A stretch of DNA of 64,000 bases, taken from positions 408,012 to 472,011 of the forward strand of contig CABFPE010000303.1 of assembly GCA_900660155.1 (NCBI GenBank), given 5' to 3'. Made by a program: the position numbers and the translations under genes. Source of the DNA: Hofstenia miamia (Eukaryota > Xenacoelomorpha > Acoela > Hofsteniidae). Position 1 is the first letter of the stretch; every line of letters begins with the position of its first letter. This document shows positions 1 through 11,757 of this stretch, in pieces. The notes beneath the pieces were generated by a model that was not told the DNA's origin, searched no databases, and saw nothing but the letters and a program-made list of their open reading frames with translations.

Positions 1-8
1 ATCACATT

Positions 9-52
<44 letters not shown>

Positions 53-924
53 AAGGAGGTAACTAAATTTTTTTTTGGGATTTGATCTTTATTTAGAAAC
101 ATATCTTTTGTTTTATATGATGTCAATATTGGAATGATCTTTGTTCTTTTTAATTTTGTATTCATTATTCTAATATTTTTCTTTAAATTTTTTACTTGGC
201 TGGTGACTCACAGGATTTATCTATCTCTTAGGGCTAAAGCAAATCAAATTGAGCTGTTATCTCAATAAATTTTCACTCTTCCACCAATGCCTAATTAAGA
301 TGAAGACAAAAATCTTAATTGTTTCTTATTCTAAAGATGTAAATTCGAAAATTAGGAAATTCATGATCATTAGGCTGATACAGTAAATGATTGGGGCTAA
401 GCTTTCACAAGCAATGTTTCAGTAGATGCATTTGTGAAGAAACTGTCATACCTGCTACTTTTCATCTGTGAACAACAAGTAGATTTGAAAGTAATTATCT
501 GTTAAAGAAAATAGCGATACTCACATATCTCATTTACTCAAAGCTCCAGAATTCTATATAAAAAAACTACACATAAAACAAAAAAAATTTTTAGGGAAAT
601 TTTTGGATTGACATCCACAAACATGTCATTTTGGCACTTGTGCAATTACACTGGTTACTAGTCAAGTCCAATGTCAAATATAAACTGATTCCACTGGTTT
701 GGAAATGTGTTCATGAAAGCCGAATATCAATCATCGTCTCGTTTTTGTCTACTATCTGAAAGCCTAGAATATCTCCAAATATTTCGAATGTCAAAATTTG
801 CATATCCGCTTTCTGTTATGGGAACAAAGTTTTCCGTGTCGCTTAAAATCTATATCGGTGCTATACAGTTTGAAGAAATCCCAAGAGCTTATGCTTAAGG
901 AGTTTTTAAATAACTTATAATTTC

Positions 925-962
<38 letters not shown>

Positions 963-1653
963 TTTAAATATCATTTGGAAAGGATAGAGAATTTCCACAT
1001 TTTCAACATAATTTTCTTCAAGCCAATTAGGAAATTCGGAAATCAGGCTTTAATGTTTAATGAAATATTGAACATTTGTTAACCATTTTCTTTGGAAATT
1101 CAGATTTTTTAAAAAAGTTTTAATTATAATAAGATTTCCTTGTTTCTTTGTGTGTAAAAGACCGCTCAAGTCTTTTGAGAATTCCAATTGTTTAATAAAA
1201 CTATTTAATGTTTAGATAGACAGGAGATCAAAAACCATTTGATAACAATTAACTTTGGCAGTTTCTGTATATGCAGATAAACCTCCCAAATCTATTGAGT
1301 CATGTCGTGCGCAGTCAGAGGTTGTGAGTGCTTTTGATTTGCTAAAGAACCACTAAGCTTTCATAGGCTGTTTAAGGATAAGTAACTAAAAATATTTATA
1401 TTTTAGCAGAGGAATACAAATCTTAGGTCAATTTCACACCTCAACAACATAAATTTACTTGAACTTTATTCTTCAAATATAGTTTTATTAAATTTATTTT
1501 GCAATGACATTAATATTTCAACATTGGGAGTAAATACTGATTGTGCAAACCTCCGTAATACGGAAGTAGTATCACATGATTTATAAATAGTAGACACAAA
1601 ACAAAAAGTTGTATTACGACAGATAGTAAACATAATTTCACGTTGGAGTAAAG
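1..1653. other. Non-coding upstream region with TA microsatellites
   Basis: No convincing gene is visible here. The stretch is AT-rich and holds two TA dinucleotide runs, at about 9-48 and 929-958. Short open frames, such as one at 707-898, have no recognisable motif. The last few hundred bases must include the promoter and 5' leader of the gene starting at 1654, but I see no clear TATA box or initiator that would fix the transcription start. Confidence 0.6.
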
Positions 1654-2808
1654 ATGCAAAACAGCTCATTCTTTCACTCTGAAACAAATTTACATGACAC
1701 CCCTGAAGTTCAAAATCCCCCTTCTTACTATGAAGTAGTCAATCTTAGGAAAAACAGTCGATCACGCTATCATCATGCCCCCAATCCTCGGAGAAGACAT
1801 ACCATGTCTGAGAGCACATCAAACGATTACTATCTTACTGCAAATTCTGAAGGGATCTCTGGCAGCCAGCTAGTTTATAACGATTTATCAATGGCATCAG
1901 AGGCAGATTGCTTTGATTCAATGTCAAATGATACTGATTACGATGAATGGCAAGAATGCGAATCTTGTAACAACAAAGTCAGACGAAACGATATCGTGTT
2001 CTGTTTTCACTGTTCGAAAAATATTTGCAATAGAAGTTGTTACAATTTTCATGGAAATCTCGTGAAGTTGGAACTCGAGCATACTGCCGAAATTTTGAAA
2101 AAAGAGATTTCACGAATAGATAAGTTTAGAAATAGATTCAATCTAGATTTTGCCGAAATTAAACCGAAGTTTCAGGAAGTAAAAGGCAATGTTGATTCAT
2201 TCTTTACAGAATACATTATGTTTATTCAAGAAAGGAAGGGAATGTTGCAGCAAGAGGCTAACATGCAAGCACTTAAATGGGAGCTACATGCTCAGGACCA
2301 GATTAAAGAAGTTAATAATATTATTGTAAGACTTGAGTCGCAACTTGATAAAACGAAGAACATTATGCGAAGACCAAACGTTAATTTGCAAGAAAATATC
2401 CAAGCAAAGCAAGAGTCATTAGCACTTATTGAGACCTTAAGGCAAGAAAAGGAGGACATTAAACGCTCCTACACGACCTGTGATCCAGAATTTTCCTATG
2501 ATGAAGCGAATTATCGGAATATGAAAATTGATGTATTGGTATTAGGCAAAGTTCAGGAAAAAAATTTTGAAGCAAAAGATGGGAAATCAACAGCCGGCCC
2601 AATGAAGTTAGACAAATTCAGTCAAACGGATGATGTTAGCATTGAACGCTTGAAGGACAATCGCAAGCGAAAGCTCACATTTGTAATCATTAAGCTGATC
2701 TTGGCCTTTGCTATATTTCCACTAGTGTGTATGACGTTTGTCGGCAATGACAGTTATCTCAAACTGTTGGTCACGTATATTGGAATGCAGTTATTAATGG
2801 TAGTTTAG
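1654..2808 (+). CDS. TRIM-like zinc-finger, coiled-coil protein with a C-terminal membrane tail
   Basis: A single uninterrupted exon encodes 384 residues from an ATG at 1654 to TAG at 2806-2808. The N-terminal 95 residues look disordered and hold a PPSY motif (residues 22-25), a candidate WW-domain ligand. Residues 102-133 form a metal-binding pattern C-x2-C-x11-C-x2-C-x4-C-x3-C-x3-H, close to B-box or treble-clef fingers. Residues of about 140-290 are charged and heptad-like, consistent with a coiled coil. The last 40 residues hold two hydrophobic stretches separated by a short polar turn, suggesting a membrane tail or hairpin. Tail-anchored TRIM proteins (TRIM13, TRIM59) share the finger, coil, membrane order, but no RING domain is visible here. 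An AATAAA lies about 95 bases after the stop. The missing introns could mean a retrogene or simply a single-exon gene. I infer an endomembrane adaptor; no catalytic function is visible. Confidence 0.75.
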   Translation: MQNSSFFHSETNLHDTPEVQNPPSYYEVVNLRKNSRSRYHHAPNPRRRHTMSESTSNDYYLTANSEGISGSQLVYNDLSMASEADCFDSMSNDTDYDEWQECESCNNKVRRNDIVFCFHCSKNICNRSCYNFHGNLVKLELEHTAEILKKEISRIDKFRNRFNLDFAEIKPKFQEVKGNVDSFFTEYIMFIQERKGMLQQEANMQALKWELHAQDQIKEVNNIIVRLESQLDKTKNIMRRPNVNLQENIQAKQESLALIETLRQEKEDIKRSYTTCDPEFSYDEANYRNMKIDVLVLGKVQEKNFEAKDGKSTAGPMKLDKFSQTDDVSIERLKDNRKRKLTFVIIKLILAFAIFPLVCMTFVGNDSYLKLLVTYIGMQLLMVV

Positions 2809-2901
2809 TGCTTGATGTAAATAGGGAATTCGTATATTTATTAAATTGTAAAGTAGCTTGTTTTGTATTTGGAATGGTTAGTTTTTATTGTAAGTTTATT
2901 G

Positions 2902-2907
2902 AATAAA
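2902..2907 (+). terminator. Poly(A) signal of the zinc-finger coiled-coil gene
   Basis: A canonical AATAAA hexamer sits about 95 bases after the stop codon at 2806-2808, on the coding strand. Its position fits the 3' end of that gene's mRNA. Confidence 0.6.
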
Positions 2908-3012
2908 ATATGCATGGATTCAATATTATGATCAAAACTTAACACAATCTGCAGCATCGTTATTTCGAACATTTCAAGCGATTGCGAGAAGTCAAAACAT
3001 CAACATAGATAG

Positions 3013-4752
3013 CAGAGGCCCAGCGAGAAAAAATATATGAGGGGCTGCATTCGCAAAATTGCTGCCCCTTTAATATTTGCAACTAGAATCATCTCAGTTT
3101 TATTATCCTTGTTATAAGTGCAAGTTGGTCAAAAATAGACTTTTGAAATAGCACTTATCAATTCATAATTTGATCAGCAAGCATGGGAAAAATCAAATAA
3201 TCCTGTCAGTCAAACACTACAATTAATCGCCCTGAAAAAATCAATTTCAGCGCATTTTTACCATCTTTTGATTATGCAATTTTTTCCTTTGCTTTTCTAT
3301 TGTTCTAATTACAAATGTCGTAACGTTGAGAAAATGACAAAAAATATCTTGTAAGTAGTCTAAATATTACATTTTTTATTCGTTACAAAGCAATATAAGC
3401 TTCAAAACAAAAGTCTATCTCATGTCATCCTTTAAAATTAAGCATTTAAAATTAAAAGCATTAATTGTTTCCCTAACCTTATTCAATGGTAAAAATATTT
3501 CTGCTAAAAGTCAAGGTACATATACAAAAACTTAGTTGACTTTTGATTCCTTGGCCAATAATATTGACAAATCAATATGATTTGAAAACTTAAAATATTG
3601 ATAAAAAGCCAATCACTGTTTATTCATTTGTACCCATCAGTTCATATTACGCTATCCATTTTCATATTTTCTTTTATATATATTTCTGAGTTTAAGAGCA
3701 AAAGTCTTCTAGTCACTCATCAGACATAATTGTTTTAAAGCAGTTTCTGATCATTCTGAGCTTACTAAGAGATCGTTCACTGAAAGCAACAGCCACATGA
3801 ATGCATGTGCTTCAACAGGAAAAGAGGAAGTTTGTGTTTTCAAATGTGTCTTTCATTGGGCTGAATTTATTTTTGACCATTTGTTGACATATCAAAATGA
3901 TTGTAAAAAGGAAAATAAATTATGTCAAATACAAAGTAACACAAATATGAGATTGAGACTTAATAAAACACAGCAGTAGTGTAAGGAAAGGGGGACGTTT
4001 TCAAAATTCATTTTGATTGGTTAAATCAAACCTTTTTCGGCAAAAATTGAAATATTTTAAAAATGAAGGTCCATTTTTGAATATTTTGATCAATTTTTTT
4101 GGGGCTTCACCATCTTTTTCGTCACTTATTTGATCACGATAGAGATGTACTCCTATTAGAAAATTTTACATACGCCCATGAAATATAGGATAGAAAACTG
4201 AGATTGACGAGGTAATGATTGGTATTTAACACCTTGGGATATATTGCACCTTTTTGATTCTTCTATGGTATGGATAAAAATGGGTTAGACCTTCCAAACA
4301 TTAATTGTATTCTCAAGGCTAGAATAGAAATGCAGATTATTAATAGAAAATTTTAAATATAAACTTTCCGAATTGAAAACTGCTTAGAAAATAAGCTACT
4401 TAGGCCTAATAAAACTTCCTTCAAATCCTAATTAGGCTATAATTAAGTTAATTTTTCGTTTATGTTAAAAGAATAGAACAAATCAATAAATTGAAAATAT
4501 AGATAATATGTCGCCCTTGCAATGACTTACATTCAAGAATTATATTTACAGAGAAAGCACAAATCACTTATTCAAATACATATTTCACAAAAATGTTGAA
4601 AGAGATACACTTACTGCATTATAAATTTAGAAAATGAGTGGAAAATGAAATGAATATATCGCAAAATTTGTTAAACGGTAATTTTGCTGCCCCCTGAGAA
4701 AAAATATTCGGGCGTGCATAACACCCATCACCCCGGGGAAGCTGGGCCCCTG
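3013..4752. mobile_element. Non-autonomous hAT DNA transposon
   Basis: The left end reads CAGAGGCCCAGC and the reverse complement of the right end reads CAGGGGCCCAGC, the typical CAGRG start of hAT inverted repeats. The 8-bp flanks are ATAGATAG (3005-3012) and ATAGACAG (4753-4760), a target-site duplication with one mismatch and of the length hAT transposases make. The 1.74-kb interior is AT-rich and has lost most coding sequence, except for a transposase tail remnant on the minus strand. It is an old internally deleted copy that could only have moved with a helper. Confidence 0.85.
3713..3796 (-). pseudogene. hAT transposase C-terminal remnant
   Basis: Read on the minus strand this stretch gives VAVAFSERSLSKLRMIRNC followed by FKTIMSDE and a stop. 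The core S-E-R-S-L-S-K-L is the hallmark of the hAT C-terminal dimerisation domain. Only about 27 codons are recognisable. It lies inside the element at 3013-4752 and identifies that element's parent family independently of the termini. Confidence 0.75.
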
Positions 4753-4760
4753 ATAGACAG

Positions 4761-5309
4761 CCTATCAAAGAAAATTTTAAAAATGTCCTCTTGCGTACGC
4801 CACTTGCCCTATTTCATATTTTATGTGAAGCTTTCAGTTTTGGGCAGCAATATTCAATTTCAAATACAAAGATTGTTTGTAAATATTAAGTTTGTAAATA
4901 TATTTAGTTGCATTTTGAAAGGTTAGTTACTCTTAGCTTATTCATTTGATAAATTTAATGAAATTACTTACCTGAATGAAGTAACAATGTACCTTTGATT
5001 CTTATAAACTTATATGACTCTTAAAATTTTAGCACTAGAAGAGCCAAATAGGTCAATTGACCCATCTATAAAATTCTAAAGTTTAAAAATAATGCTTGAA
5101 TCATTTTTATATGTACTTAGACCAAGGTAAGTCAATTGACCCAAACTATGCTACACAACTTAAATTGTTAAGGAATTCATTTATTTATTGATTTACAAAA
5201 AATTTTTAATTAAATTTAATTTAAAAGTAATAAGGTGTATGGTTTAATGCAAGCAATGACTATATTTTCACGTAGACACTATATTTACAACCCTTTGTTT
5301 TTTAGAATC
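4761..5309. other. Non-coding AT-rich spacer
   Basis: I see no gene, RNA or repeat structure here between the hAT element and the LINE remnant. Confidence 0.5.
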
Positions 5310-6450
5310 ATGCTTTCCATTTAGCTTTACGATTGCCAAAGTTATACCACTGCCTAAAATACCAACCAATTTCAGTTACTTCTATTCTGTCAAGAGTTTT
5401 GTAACTACAAATTTATGTCTTTATGAGTGAAAAGCATTATAATGTTTTGTCTGATAATCAATTTGGATTTCCACGCAAATCATCTACCGCTTTAGCTCAT
5501 CTTAACTCAATTAACACATGTCGAAATATGGCGAATCAAACAGAAATTGAATATATATGATTGTTTGAATTTATCCAAACATTTGATGCAGTTTTGAAAC
5601 ACATTATTATTGATACAATTAGATCTATTTTTCCGATTTCTATCACCAATATATTATGTGCCTTCTTAACAGAAAGAAAACTGTATGTGTAATTTAATAG
5701 AAACGATCGAAAATAATGAAGACTACATCAGTGGTTGCACAAGGCACAATTCTGGGGCAGACATTATTTAACTTCGTTTACGATCATCTCAAATCGTCTT
5801 TTCATAATGCAATCCTAACTAAGCACGCATGTGATGTTACTATCGCAATAGCTTGTCATCGCTTCAATGACAACAGTGTAGCCAACCCAGATAAAATTTT
5901 CGATTGGTGCTCATTAAATAACTTTAGATTTAACAATGAAAAATCTGTTGCATTAACTTCTTTTAGAAAACACTCCAACTACAAACCAGAACCAATTTTC
6001 AAAGTTCCACTAATGACTCAAGGGAAAATATTAGGAATAACATATCATGAAACCCCACAATCACAATTCTGAAAAAATAATGAACTCTGCAATTTTTCTA
6101 TTGCTTAATTTGAAACAAGCATGTTGTGATAAAGAAAGCACTCCACCAAACCCTAGTTGTTCCTATTTCGTCATACTGTACCATAATTTGGGGGAATTTG
6201 TACCTGAATGAAATTGACACTAGTCAAAAGAAAGCTATAAGATTTGGAATTATTAATAACTACAAAAGCATTGCTTCAATTATTAACGAAAATGATGAAA
6301 AAAAATTACAATCAAATACTCGATCAAGAAGATTATTTACCAAAAAGATCAAAGTATACCAAAGAAAAACTTCGAGTGAAAAAACCCGGTATTGGAAGCA
6401 CTCGATTATATATTTTTTAGTATTCTTTCCACGAATAGATTTCTGAAACT
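5310..6450 (+). pseudogene. Decayed LINE reverse transcriptase
   Basis: The plus strand carries scattered reverse-transcriptase motifs of a non-LTR retrotransposon. They include an IAKVIPL-like start near 5330, a DNQFGFPRKSSTALAHL block (the usual FGFR region) near 5455, a QGTILGQTLFNF block (the PQGTILGPLLF motif) near 5740, and a C-terminal thumb segment WGNLYLNEIDTSQKKAIR near 6190. The catalytic YADD region is decayed. Several stops and frame changes separate the blocks, so it is an old dead copy. The motif order suggests a CR1/Jockey-type LINE, but the clade is not certain. No poly(A) tail or target duplication was found. Confidence 0.7.
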
Positions 6451-8027
6451 TCATTGAACATTTTTCTCTTGTTATTACGCTTATCAGATGTACAGCCTTG
6501 TGCATAATAGATCGGACGAATGTTTTTCGCATTAACGTTGTTCTCTTCGTTGTTACTGGTATTTTGAAAGCTGTGAATGCTTAATTTCAGAATGTACCTG
6601 TTAGCATTTAGGTCTAAGCTTAACATTTCTGACAATTGCTGAGCACTTATATCATTATTCACCGCAAAATGCGTTGTAAAACTATCTCCTCTATAGTTTC
6701 GAAATTTCTGGAAAAAAATTTGCGAATTTCTTTAAATATCAAAGCAAATTTTAATATATTATTTCCTTAACATTTAAACCATATTCATACAGTGTGCGTA
6801 AATGACAAAGATTCTGTTGAAAAAATAAATTCAAACTAACAACAATTTCTATAAAATTAAGTCAAAGCAAACCAAAGTGTTGCAGAAAGTTTTTGCATAA
6901 TCAATAAATTCAATCACTTACAATGTCTCTAAATGGATTTACGATTTGTTGAAATTTTTTATTCCGACAAAATATACATTGAAACATTAATTTGACTCGT
7001 AGGTAAATTGAACATTTTCTTTAAAAAACATACACCGAAAGTTTGTTTTCAAATATCAAAGCTTGCATATGACAATATTATTCATTTTGCTCCCAGTCCA
7101 CTGGCTCAATAAATCCCATATGACTTTAATGTGAGCAGAAATTTTAATTCATTTCTGATTCATGATCTTATAATTAGTTGAAGCAGATAAGGCACACATA
7201 ATATAATGTTAGAATGCTTGACTCTGGCATCAGCCAAACTTCAATTTCATTTCTATATGTAGTAATTACTTCAATTAATTCCAATTCCAGTCTTGTTCAA
7301 AATCGAATTATTAACAGTGCTAGATGTCACAAATAGGCCCATTGTTTAAAATATCTGAAATTATCTGTGACAGTTTTACGCATGGAAACTAGAAATGCTT
7401 TAGCAGTATCAGTGCTTTTGACATTAACTTTGTCGTAGTATTCTCTTGCTCTTTTGAATTCTCTTGCTTTCAAAGGATATGCAGAGATTACAAAATTGAA
7501 AGTACATTAAGTTTGTCGAGCCTGGTTGCCTCACAATATCCTCCTATAATTGGAGGAAGTACGCAATGGTGTGAATAATTCAATTTTTTGTTGTATTGAT
7601 GCATTTTGTATGCTTAAAATAATTCATATTTCCAAAAATTTCTCTTAAATTTCCATTCCATAAAATGATTTCCATTTCCAAAATTTGGAAATTGAATGGA
7701 ATGGAGATCTCATTTCCATATGCAACTTTTCGAACATCCCTATCACAAAACTTTATATTATATGTTGAATGTAGTAAATGAAGCTGAAATTTAAAATTCA
7801 AATTCATCACTTAAGACATTATTGGAACTAGTGCACTAAATTTAATGGAAAAATATGGAACCGGATGGAAGGTATGTCCATGAAATCATAACTCAATACT
7901 CGTATAAATTTATTACGATTAATTTGAGTTTATCATGTCCATTTATATAGCGATCACTGTTTACTTTCTCTTGAAGATCACAGAATTCTCTGTTCAGGTA
8001 TTTATTTTCCTGCACATGCACTCATGA

Positions 8028-8122
<95 letters not shown>

Positions 8123-9370
8123 TATAGTTAGCATTAAAGAATGGGTGAGAAATTTCCATATTTCAAATTCTATAAAGATAGTAGTTTGTTAAACAAACTT
8201 TGTTAACTTAACATTTGCTCAGTTGACATTCAGTTGCTTTTTACTACTTTATTACAGATTCCCCAAACTGCTATTTTGATTAACGAATTTTTCGTTTCTC
8301 TAAATTTCTCAATTTTTATTATTGAATATTTTATTTATTTAATATGTTAATGATCGTTAAGATCACTGTTTAGATAATCTCAGAATCTGAGATGATGACA
8401 GCATATAATGGCAGACCAATTTAGAGAAATCGCTAAAAATACTTTTTTCTATGACCTCTCAACAAAATATATGGACGAATAAAATGCAAATTGCCCCCAA
8501 ATCTAGCAAACATTTCCTTTAAAGAAAGACAGCACTACAATGCACATTGCTTCGTCATTCAGAAAGATTTCTTGACGATATAAAAATGCAGGTCAATTTA
8601 GAGCAATTGCTACGCCATATCACGACAGAAATATTTTTTAACAAGAAATATTTCGTGTAATGATAAATAAGCTCATTGACAAATTTTCTTCTGCCATGCT
8701 TTTCCGTTTTTGAGTTATAACTTTGTAATATTTGTTGAAAGATCTCTCTAAGCTAGCACCAGCGAGGGAATAGTCTTGCGGTAGCACAATGAATTGCTCT
8801 CACTCCCAGGGGTCTCCTACTAATATATTCCCAAATCTTACAAAACTCCCAAAAAAACACCCATGAATATAAAACATGAATTGTTGTAATTTTACCTATA
8901 CTGCATTGCATATTATATTTTCTAATAACTAAGTGTTCACTCGGATGGGAAAGTGACGTTGTGCGGATCAAACAGAAATCGTATGTCCAGCTAAACTAAA
9001 CGCTATTTCAGGAGCTGTTTCTAAAGCCTGTGTGGTTAGATAAGATCAAATTTTCAAAAAAGGGACTTCTTCCAATATGATAGCAGATAAAAGCTTTAGT
9101 CATACTGAATTTCCAGATATCATGCATGTCTCTTATGTTCTGACTGGGAGAAAAATGGTACACCGTTTCCGATCAGAGAGCCATCTCCTTCGGAGTTTGA
9201 ATAAAAAACCCTGCAAAAATCATTGGATTCTTCGTTGTGTTGCGTACTTTGAATTTTAGTGATGAGGACCCACCACCTTCTAATATGTTCTAGTTCTAAG
9301 AAAATTTGTAAAACCTAGACAAAAAAAGGATTGTATGAAAAAATTTAAACTTTTTCTACCAGAATTTCAA
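6451..9370. other. Non-coding region, 2.9 kb
   Basis: No supported gene. The region is AT-rich with many short open frames that lack motifs. It contains a long TA run at 8031-8119. A slightly GC-richer patch around 8750-8830 might be an old short interspersed repeat, but I could not establish a tRNA-like promoter in it. Confidence 0.5.
8031..8119. repeat. TA microsatellite
   Basis: A nearly perfect TA dinucleotide run of about 90 bases, interrupted once by a G. It is the longest of several in the window; others lie near 9-48, 929-958, 14680-14711, 15216-15238 and 15446-15472. Confidence 0.95.
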
Positions 9371-9374
9371 AAAA

Positions 9375-10078
9375 TCAATCACACTCCCAGTTCAAAATTC
9401 CTCCGAACCCACGAGAGTATCCCCGCAAGACTAAACGGTGAGCATCTCCTAGACCTGAAAAAATCAAATTAACAGATTTCCGCCATTGTGGATGATGTTG
9501 ATTGACTATGGAATTAAAACCAATATATTTGTTCTGTAATAACAATTCTTTTAATGAAGATTCATTTTCTATTGTCCCCAAAATTCAAGCGGAAAGTGTC
9601 TGCTGAATTATAATACTTAAACGTTGTTTAATATGCTCTGCCGCACGTGGTTCCTTTAATGAAAATATTAAGGACCTGCCAAGTTGGGAAATAAAGTCTC
9701 CAGTTGTTTACCTTGACCGTCTTGACATTCAAAAGCTAGGGGTGGAAATATATAGCCTTGTTGAACAATGTCACAATATTTAGATATTTTTCGGGATTCA
9801 GCATCTGTTGCAGCTTTAGTAGGAGCAAAAGTTGAAATCCGACTGGGAGCAATTGCATCAACTACTGTAACGTCCCACACTAAGGAGCGTCCTCTTGACC
9901 AAGGAACAGTAGTCACGCCATCAGGTCGTTTCCCATCTTTTCTGAACAATCCTGGTGGTTCCAAAATTGAAGGGACGTCGATCATTGAGAAAGTGCGCTT
10001 AAAAAGGTTATTCAATTGTAAATGGCGTGCAAAAACGACCAGCGCTTGTCTTACAAGACAATCCATGAAAACCATCAG
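9375..10078 (-). pseudogene. Fragment of a retroelement-associated endonuclease-like protein
   Basis: The minus strand encodes a 135-residue open stretch (to 9668) with the blocks RKDGKRPDGVTTVPW, SLVWDVTVVDAIAPS, and AESRKISKYCDI, followed after a frame change by KEPRAAEHIKQRLS near 9640. This block order is a widespread repeat-encoded protein tail in invertebrate genomes. The spacing of R-P-D and W-D-V-T-V resembles the PD-(D/E)xK restriction-like nuclease of R2/NeSL-type LINEs, which I infer rather than prove. A reverse transcriptase upstream is not visible, so only a 3' fragment remains. The copy is truncated and frameshifted. Confidence 0.6.
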
Positions 10079-10278
10079 TATTTAAGTAGTTAAATCAGCT
10101 TTTTTGTCCAAACGTGTGCAATCATTGATTGTTGCCCTCCAACTTTTCGAGAGTGACATTGGTATGAGCTTCTATCTGAACGACATTATTGAGAAAATTG
10201 AGAGTGAATTAGTTGGATAATCACTGAGTAAAGTTTTGACAGTTGACTTAAACCTTTAAACAAACTGAAAAAGACTTG

Positions 10279-10671
10279 ATGTTGGGTCAAATGAAAATTT
10301 CTGCAGAAAAAGCTCTCAAGAAGTTTTCCAACTATTTTCACGAATCCCGTGGAATTTCTCCTTCTCGCAAATTTCTCAAAGAAATTCAGTTTTTTCATGC
10401 TAACAGTTCATTGATGTTTCCAACTTTACCACAAATTGAGTCAATAGATCTACAAGCTGTGCCAGAAGCAGAGTTCCATTTGTACAGAGTGAAGGCACGA
10501 CTGTTGCAGAGCTGTTTAATGGAGTACCATCTCATTGATGTCAACACAATTGTGATAAGGATCCTTCTGCAATTTGCCTTAATCGTCTGTTATCACTATG
10601 ATCTTATTGGTGACACGTTTATTGCGATTTGTCAGATTATGAATAAAACTCCATTTATATTTTTAGGATAG
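10279..10671 (+). CDS. Unrecognised open reading frame
   Basis: An open frame of about 130 codons runs from an ATG at 10279 to TAG at 10669-10671. It is not recognised. The protein has a charged, helical N-terminal half (residues of about 1-75), a middle with repeated acidic and leucine residues (PEAEFHLYRVKARLLQ), and a hydrophobic segment (residues of about 90-115). It sits between two LINE fragments of opposite strand. It could be a remnant exon of a transposase or a chance frame; the length is above average for this AT-rich sequence, which is the only positive evidence. Confidence 0.25.
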   Translation: MLGQMKISAEKALKKFSNYFHESRGISPSRKFLKEIQFFHANSSLMFPTLPQIESIDLQAVPEAEFHLYRVKARLLQSCLMEYHLIDVNTIVIRILLQFALIVCYHYDLIGDTFIAICQIMNKTPFIFLG

Positions 10672-10689
10672 CATTCGTTATATTCTTTT

Positions 10690-11690
10690 TTTATGTACGC
10701 ATTATAGGCCTTACGGTTTGCTATGTTACAAAAGTTCCTAGCTCTCTTATAGCGATTACAATTTACTTCACATTGGTTATTTAAGAAGTCTATATGCCTT
10801 ATTTTTCGCGCGAATAAGTGTTTTACAATCGTCCGTAATCCACCCCTTAGAATTTTTTGAGTTATCTTTTGTTTTACATTTATTAAGATTTGATAAAATA
10901 CGCTGTTCAGGGTAATATAAGTTTACATAATGTTCAAGAACTTTTAAGAGCTTACCCATCTTTGCATTGGGTTCGGTTGCCGTATAAACATATTGCCAGT
11001 TTTGATTTGAAAGTGCAGATTTTAGTCTATTTAAATTATCATTATTTCGAATACGGGTTGTAACCCATTTTTTGATATATTTTCACTAGTCTTAGGTCCA
11101 TTGATTGATGCTATGCAATGATCTGAGAAATGGCATTCCGTTGAGTAAAATTTGAAATTAAAATAAGATATTTCGGATGTAATGATGTAGTCTCCAAGAA
11201 ATACTTGTGCGTTTTCAAAAGTAGTCTTAACAGCTTCAATTAAACTGAATACTTTTCTGTAAAATCCGATTTGTTCTGCATTATATCATTGCGACCAATT
11301 GTAATGAGAATTTTTTGACAAACTCTTCTTTCGGGTACTGTTTAATAACGCGTGTGAGTTCCTCAATTGTAGCTCCTGAGTAAGAGTGGACGGCGACTTT
11401 ATGATTATTGATGAGGTGGTTAGCTCTAAGCTCTCTACATTGACGATCCTAAGATAAAGAAGTCGGTGTTAAGTTTAATCATTCGTTGCTTGAGGTTTCT
11501 GGTAACGCGATCTAGTTGTGGGGCTGGTGATGTGGGGGCGTTATTAACATCAGAATGTGTCGGGGTTGCGATGTCTGCAAGTGATTTGTCTCTTTCTTCA
11601 TCAGAAATGAATTTCCTTAGCAATTCATGAATAAGAAGTAGTTCGTGAGAAATAGTGCAACATTGTCTATTTATTGAATAACACATTAAA
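10690..11690 (-). pseudogene. LINE fragment: SGNH-esterase-like ORF1 and post-endonuclease region
   Basis: On the minus strand, an 83-codon stretch (11435-11686) ends in FFILGSSM. It is followed in other frames by VAVHSYSGATIEELTRVIKQ (near 11350-11400) and ITIGRNDI (near 11300). These resemble blocks I to III of SGNH hydrolases, as found in ORF1 of some CR1-type LINEs. Nearer 10800-10960 a frame reads SKGWITDDCKTLIRAKNKAYRLLK, the segment that typically lies between endonuclease and reverse transcriptase in LINE ORF2. The blocks are separated by frame changes and a large deletion. It is a dead partial copy. Confidence 0.6.
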
Positions 11691-11757
11691 AAACATATAT
11701 AAAAATAACATCTGAAAATATGTCTAATTCCAAAATTACATCATTCAGCACTTGATA

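Noticed and set aside
707-898. Open frame of 63 codons upstream of the first gene
   Set aside because: No motif, no splice or poly(A) context; its length is expected by chance.
8745-8830. A tRNA-like short interspersed repeat (GTCTTGCGGTAGCAC ... CTCACTCCCAGGGG)
   Set aside because: It vaguely recalls a tRNA-derived SINE head, but no proper B box (GGTTCGAnTCC) is present and no second copy was found in the window.
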